NCBI GenBank assembly: GCA_900553255.1
Contig: USCI01000050.1
Coordinates: 1-18,488, forward strand
Direction of reading: 5' to 3'
Origin: an uncultured Oscillospiraceae bacterium
GTDB taxonomy: Bacteria > Bacillota > Clostridia > Oscillospirales > Acutalibacteraceae
DNA length: 18,488 bases
Both the position numbers and the translations under genes were made by a program. The notes under the pieces are model-generated. The model was not told the DNA's origin, searched no databases, and saw nothing but the letters and a program-made list of their open reading frames with translations. The stretch's first letter is position 1. Each line of letters starts with the position of its first letter. Shown piece by piece: positions 15,139 through 18,488 of the stretch.

Positions 15139-15840
15139 ATGCATTCTCTCAAAGAGGAACTGAGCGCAACCACCTATCCCGGCCGCGGGATTATTCTCGG
15201 CAACAGTGCGGACGGGCGGCATGCGGTGATTGCCTATTTCATCATGGGTCGCAGCGAAAACAGCCGCAACCGTGTGTTTGTGGCGGACGGCGACGGCCTG
15301 AAAACCAAGGCGTTCGACGAAAGCAAGATGGTGGATCCGTCGCTGATTATCTATGCCCCGGTGCGGGTGCTGGATGGCAAGACCATCGTCACCAATGGCG
15401 ACCAGACCGATACGGTGTACGAGCTGATGCAGCAGGGCAAAACCTTTGAGGATGCACTGCGTACCCGTACCTTCGAGCCGGACGGCCCGAATTTCACTCC
15501 GCGGATTTCCGGTTTAGTGGAACCATCTGAACGCCGGTACCGCCTGTCGATCCTCAAGTCGGCGGACGGCCGTCCGGAATCGGTGCGCCGGTTCTTCTTT
15601 GATTTTGACCAGCCGTTTGCGGGAGAGGGGCATTTTATTCATACCTATCAGCAGGACGGCAATCCGCTGCCTTCTTTCGTCGGGGAACCGGCGCCGGTGG
15701 CGCTCCCGTCGGATCTGGACGCGTTTACCGAAACGGTGTGGGAAGGCCTCGATGCGGATAACCGCGTTTCGCTGTTCACCCGGTTTATCGACTGGGAAAC
15801 CGGCGCGGCGCAGACCCGTATCGTCAATAAAAACGTGTGA
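15139..15840 (+). CDS. Stand-alone IMP cyclohydrolase (PurO-like)
   Basis: This 233-residue protein belongs by appearance to the IMP cyclohydrolase family first known from archaeal PurO, which closes FAICAR to IMP. Seen are the YPGRGIILGNSADGRHAVIAYFIMGRSENSRNR block near the N-terminus, TNGDQTDTVYELM in the middle, and DGPNFTPRISGL (115-126). It is a compact single-domain protein with no signal or membrane segment. AAAGGAA lies upstream. It stands directly before a formyltransferase that lacks the cyclohydrolase half of PurH, so the pair replaces bifunctional PurH. The call rests on remembered family sequence and this context. Confidence 0.85.
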   Translation: MHSLKEELSATTYPGRGIILGNSADGRHAVIAYFIMGRSENSRNRVFVADGDGLKTKAFDESKMVDPSLIIYAPVRVLDGKTIVTNGDQTDTVYELMQQGKTFEDALRTRTFEPDGPNFTPRISGLVEPSERRYRLSILKSADGRPESVRRFFFDFDQPFAGEGHFIHTYQQDGNPLPSFVGEPAPVALPSDLDAFTETVWEGLDADNRVSLFTRFIDWETGAAQTRIVNKNV

Positions 15841-15869
15841 TAACCGTTTTTCAGAAAGGAATGGGAGTC

Positions 15870-17048
15870 ATGGCAAACGAATTGCTGCTCAAATACGGAT
15901 GCAACCCGAACCAGAAGCCGTCCCGCATCTTTATGCAGGATGGCCGGGAGTTGCCGATTGAGGTGCTCAATGGCCGCCCGGGCTTTATCAATTTTCTTGA
16001 TGCGTTCAACAGCTGGCAGCTGGTGCGGGAATTGAAGGAAGCGACCGGCCTGCCGTCGGCGGCGTCCTTCAAGCATGTCAGCCCGGCGGGTGCTGCGGTC
16101 GGCCTGCCGCTGTCGGATACGCTTAAGAAGATTTATTTCGTCGATGACCTGGAGCTGTCGCCGATCGCGTGCGCTTACGCGCGCGCCCGCGGTGCCGACC
16201 GCATGTCGTCCTATGGTGACTGGGTCGCGCTGTCGGAACCCTGCGACAAGGAAACGGCGGCGCTGCTTGCCCGTGAGGTGTCCGACGGCATTATTGCACC
16301 GGACTATACCGCCGAAGCGCTGGAAATTCTCAAAACCAAGCGTAAGGGCAATTATAACGTGGTGAAGATTGATCCGGCTTACACGCCCGCGCCGATTGAG
16401 CATAAGGATGTGTTCGGCATCACCTTTGAGCAGGGCCGCAACGAGGTGAAAATCGACGAGGCTATGCTGGAGAACATCGTCACCGCCAATAAGGAAATCC
16501 CGCAGGCGGCGAAACGCGACCTGATTATCGCCCTCATCGCCCTCAAATACACCCAGTCCAACTCGGTGTGCTACGCCAAGGACGGCCAGGTGATCGGCGT
16601 GGGTGCCGGCCAGCAGAGCCGGATCCACTGCACCCGCCTTGCCGGCAACAAGGCGGACGTCTGGTATCTGCGGCAGCATCCCAAGGTGCTCGCCCTGCCG
16701 TTTAAGGAGGATATCCGCCGCCCCGACCGGGACAACACAATCGACGTATATATCTCGGAGGACCATGAGGATGTGCTTGCCGACGGCGCGTGGGAAAACT
16801 TCTTTACCGAAAAGCCGGAAGTGCTGACCCGTGAAGAAAAGCGGGAGTGGCTGAAGACCATGACCGGCGTTTCGCTGGGCTCCGATGCCTTCTTCCCGTT
16901 CGGCGACAACATCGAGCGGGCCCGCCGCAGCGGCGTGTGCTATATCGCCGAGCCGGGCGGATCGATCCGGGACGACAACGTCATCGAAACCTGTGACAAG
17001 TATGGTATCGCGATGGCGTTTACCGGACTGCGCCTGTTCCATCACTGA
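15870..17048 (+). CDS. AICAR transformylase, stand-alone (PurH C-terminal-type)
   Basis: The protein transfers a formyl group from 10-formyltetrahydrofolate to AICAR, giving FAICAR. The 392 residues match only the transformylase half of PurH. The start resembles the inter-domain point (LLKYGCNPNQKPSRIF), with the catalytic Lys-His pair at 68-69 in SFKHVSPAG. Further motifs are KYTQSNSVCYAKDGQVIGVGAGQQSR (226-251) and the closing TGLRLFHH. The N-terminal cyclohydrolase (MGS-like) domain of PurH is absent, and its activity is supplied by the upstream PurO-like gene, 29 bp away. The ATG at 15870 fits AGAAAGGAATGGGAG upstream; a longer frame overlapping the previous gene is less likely. It is followed by purD. 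Confidence 0.94.
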   Translation: MANELLLKYGCNPNQKPSRIFMQDGRELPIEVLNGRPGFINFLDAFNSWQLVRELKEATGLPSAASFKHVSPAGAAVGLPLSDTLKKIYFVDDLELSPIACAYARARGADRMSSYGDWVALSEPCDKETAALLAREVSDGIIAPDYTAEALEILKTKRKGNYNVVKIDPAYTPAPIEHKDVFGITFEQGRNEVKIDEAMLENIVTANKEIPQAAKRDLIIALIALKYTQSNSVCYAKDGQVIGVGAGQQSRIHCTRLAGNKADVWYLRQHPKVLALPFKEDIRRPDRDNTIDVYISEDHEDVLADGAWENFFTEKPEVLTREEKREWLKTMTGVSLGSDAFFPFGDNIERARRSGVCYIAEPGGSIRDDNVIETCDKYGIAMAFTGLRLFHH

Positions 17049-17121
17049 GTTTCCGCCCCGGACCGGCCGGCCCGGGGCCTTCCCGTTTATTCCGATATCA
17101 CGCGAAAGGAAAGATGTGGAC

Positions 17122-18387
17122 ATGGATATTCTGGTAGTCGGCGGCGGCGGCCGTGAACACGCGATTATACGTACGCTGAAGAAAAGCCCGCGCTGCGGCC
17201 GGCTGTACTGCACCCCCGGCAACGGCGGCATTGCGCGGGATGCGCAGTGCTTTGAGACACCCGCGACCGATATTCCCGGCGTGGTCGCGCTGGCCAAGCG
17301 CCTGAAGGTGGATCTGGTGTTTGTAGCACCCGACGATCCGCTGGTGGCCGGTATGGTCGATGCGCTGGAGGCGGAGGGGATCGCGTCGTTCGGCCCGCGT
17401 AAAAATGCGGCCATCCTCGAGGGCAGCAAGGTGTTTTCCAAGCACCTGATGAAAAAATACGGGATCCCAACCGCGCGCTATGAGGTGTTCGATAAGCCGG
17501 AGGAAGCGCTGGCGTATATCCGGCAGGAGAACCGCTATCCCGCGGTCGTCAAGGCGGACGGCCTGGCGCTGGGGAAGGGCGTGATCCTCTGTGACGACTA
17601 TGACGCGGCGAAGGAAGCGATTCACAGCATCATGGAGGACCGGATTTTCGGCGCATCCGGCAGCCGGGTGGTGGTTGAGGAATTCCTGACCGGCCCGGAG
17701 GTGTCGGTACTGGCGTTTACCGATGGCAAAACCATCCGCCCGATGGTGTCCGCTAAGGATCATAAGCGCGCTTTTGACGGCGATATGGGGCCGAATACCG
17801 GCGGTATGGGCACCATCAGCCCGAACCCGTTTTATTCCGCAGCGGATGCCGACTGGTGCATGGAGCATATCTTCCGGCCGACCATCGAGGCGATGAATCA
17901 GGAGGGGCGTCCGTTTAAGGGCTGCCTGTTCTTTGGCCTGATGCTTACGCCGGACGGCCCGAAGGTTATTGAATATAACTGCCGGTTCGGCGATCCGGAG
18001 ACCCAGGTGGTGCTGCCACGGCTGCGTACCGACCTGGTGGAGATTCTGGAAGCGATCCGTGAGGAGCGCCTGGCGAGTTTGCCGATTGAATGGGAAGAGG
18101 AAGCCTGTGCCTGTGTGGTGATGGCTTCCGGCGGCTATCCGGCCGCTTACCGCAAGGGGCTGGAGATTACCGGTCTGGACGCACAGGGACAGTGCGCCGG
18201 TGCTGAGGTGTTCCATGCCGGTACGGCATACCGCGACGGCCGTTTCGTGACCAATGGCGGCCGGGTGCTGGGGGTTACCGCTAAGGGAAGCGATGTGGAG
18301 GAAGCTCTGCAGCGGGCCTATGCTGCGGTGGAAACCATCGACTTTGAAAATGCCCATTATCGCCGGGATATCGGCAAAACAAGGTAA
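17122..18387 (+). CDS. purD: GAR synthetase PurD (phosphoribosylamine-glycine ligase)
   Basis: PurD ligates phosphoribosylamine and glycine with ATP, using the product of PurF. The 421-residue ATP-grasp protein has VVGGGGREHAI (5-15), CTPGNGGIA (30-38) and the ATP-binding YPAVVKADGLALGKGV (139-154). It continues with DMGPNTGGMGTISP (221-234) and EYNCRFGDPETQ (284-295), where the more common Ala of NARFGDPE is Cys. The start is ATG at 17122 after GAAAGGAAA; a GTG two codons upstream is an alternative. It is the last purine gene in the window, 73 bp after the transformylase gene, and is followed by a hairpin. Confidence 0.97.
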   Translation: MDILVVGGGGREHAIIRTLKKSPRCGRLYCTPGNGGIARDAQCFETPATDIPGVVALAKRLKVDLVFVAPDDPLVAGMVDALEAEGIASFGPRKNAAILEGSKVFSKHLMKKYGIPTARYEVFDKPEEALAYIRQENRYPAVVKADGLALGKGVILCDDYDAAKEAIHSIMEDRIFGASGSRVVVEEFLTGPEVSVLAFTDGKTIRPMVSAKDHKRAFDGDMGPNTGGMGTISPNPFYSAADADWCMEHIFRPTIEAMNQEGRPFKGCLFFGLMLTPDGPKVIEYNCRFGDPETQVVLPRLRTDLVEILEAIREERLASLPIEWEEEACACVVMASGGYPAAYRKGLEITGLDAQGQCAGAEVFHAGTAYRDGRFVTNGGRVLGVTAKGSDVEEALQRAYAAVETIDFENAHYRRDIGKTR

Positions 18388-18410
18388 TACAGTCTTGATG
18401 CAAATCAAAG

Positions 18411-18438
18411 CGGGACACGATGTTTACATCGCGTCCCG
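18411..18438 (+). terminator. Hairpin after purD, possible terminator
   Basis: Two 12-nt arms (18411-18422 and 18427-18438) pair with one A-C mismatch around the loop TTTA. The bases after it (TCAAGAGGA) are not T-rich, so it may be a weak terminator, an mRNA-stabilising end, or a leader structure for a gene beyond the window. No gene is seen from 18388 to the end. Confidence 0.45.
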
Positions 18439-18488
18439 TCAAGAGGACAGAGAAAAAATATAAAGGATAGTCGGCCAGCAGCCCGTGG

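Noticed and set aside
15648..18408. Very long minus-strand ORFs (597 and 436 codons) opposite the last purine genes
   Set aside because: They are shadows across purO-like/transformylase/purD. The sense genes have full family motifs and RBSs, while the antisense frames do not.

Overview
The window looks like a chromosomal segment from a fairly GC-rich member of the Clostridia (Bacillota), most likely an Oscillospiraceae/Ruminococcaceae-type gut bacterium. I infer this from the ylxM-ffh-rpsP-khpA-rimM-trmD order, purine-rich GGAGG-type ribosome binding sites, near-consensus sigma-A promoters, an HPr with both His15 and Ser46, and a purine operon with a separate bacterial PurO-like IMP cyclohydrolase. 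No tRNA, rRNA, CRISPR array, prophage or transposase gene was seen.

Positions 1-4710 are read on the minus strand and hold housekeeping genes. A strong promoter at 4682-4710 starts ylxM-ffh-rpsP-khpA. This unit ends at a 17-bp perfect hairpin (2033-2070). A new promoter immediately behind it drives rimM-trmD. HPr follows with its own promoter and terminator. Between ffh and rpsP lies a non-coding element bounded by a 25-bp inverted repeat (24/25 matches).

Positions 4736-8334 form an accessory island that looks more AT-rich than its flanks. A divergent AraC-type regulator faces a three-gene minus-strand operon: a Gfo/Idh/MocA oxidoreductase, an aldo-keto-reductase-like TIM-barrel protein, and an ECF transporter S component. 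Two direct repeats 21 bp apart in the divergent promoter region look like the AraC operator. The set reads as uptake plus oxidation of one specific small molecule, which I cannot name.

Positions 8331-18488 are read on the plus strand: asnB with its own promoter, then a purine operon purE-purC-purF-purM-purN-purO-like-AICAR transformylase-purD. The operon is preceded by a promoter, a 24-codon mini-ORF with a strong RBS, and a perfect intrinsic terminator before purE, an arrangement that suggests attenuation or an independent small gene. The PurF homologue lacks the catalytic N-terminal cysteine (Met-Gly-Gly instead of Met-Cys-Gly) and apparently other glutaminase residues. Its PRPP-binding site and the four presumed Fe-S cysteines are kept. 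purL/purQ/purS, purB and purK are not in the window. The final two steps to IMP are made by two separate proteins instead of bifunctional PurH.
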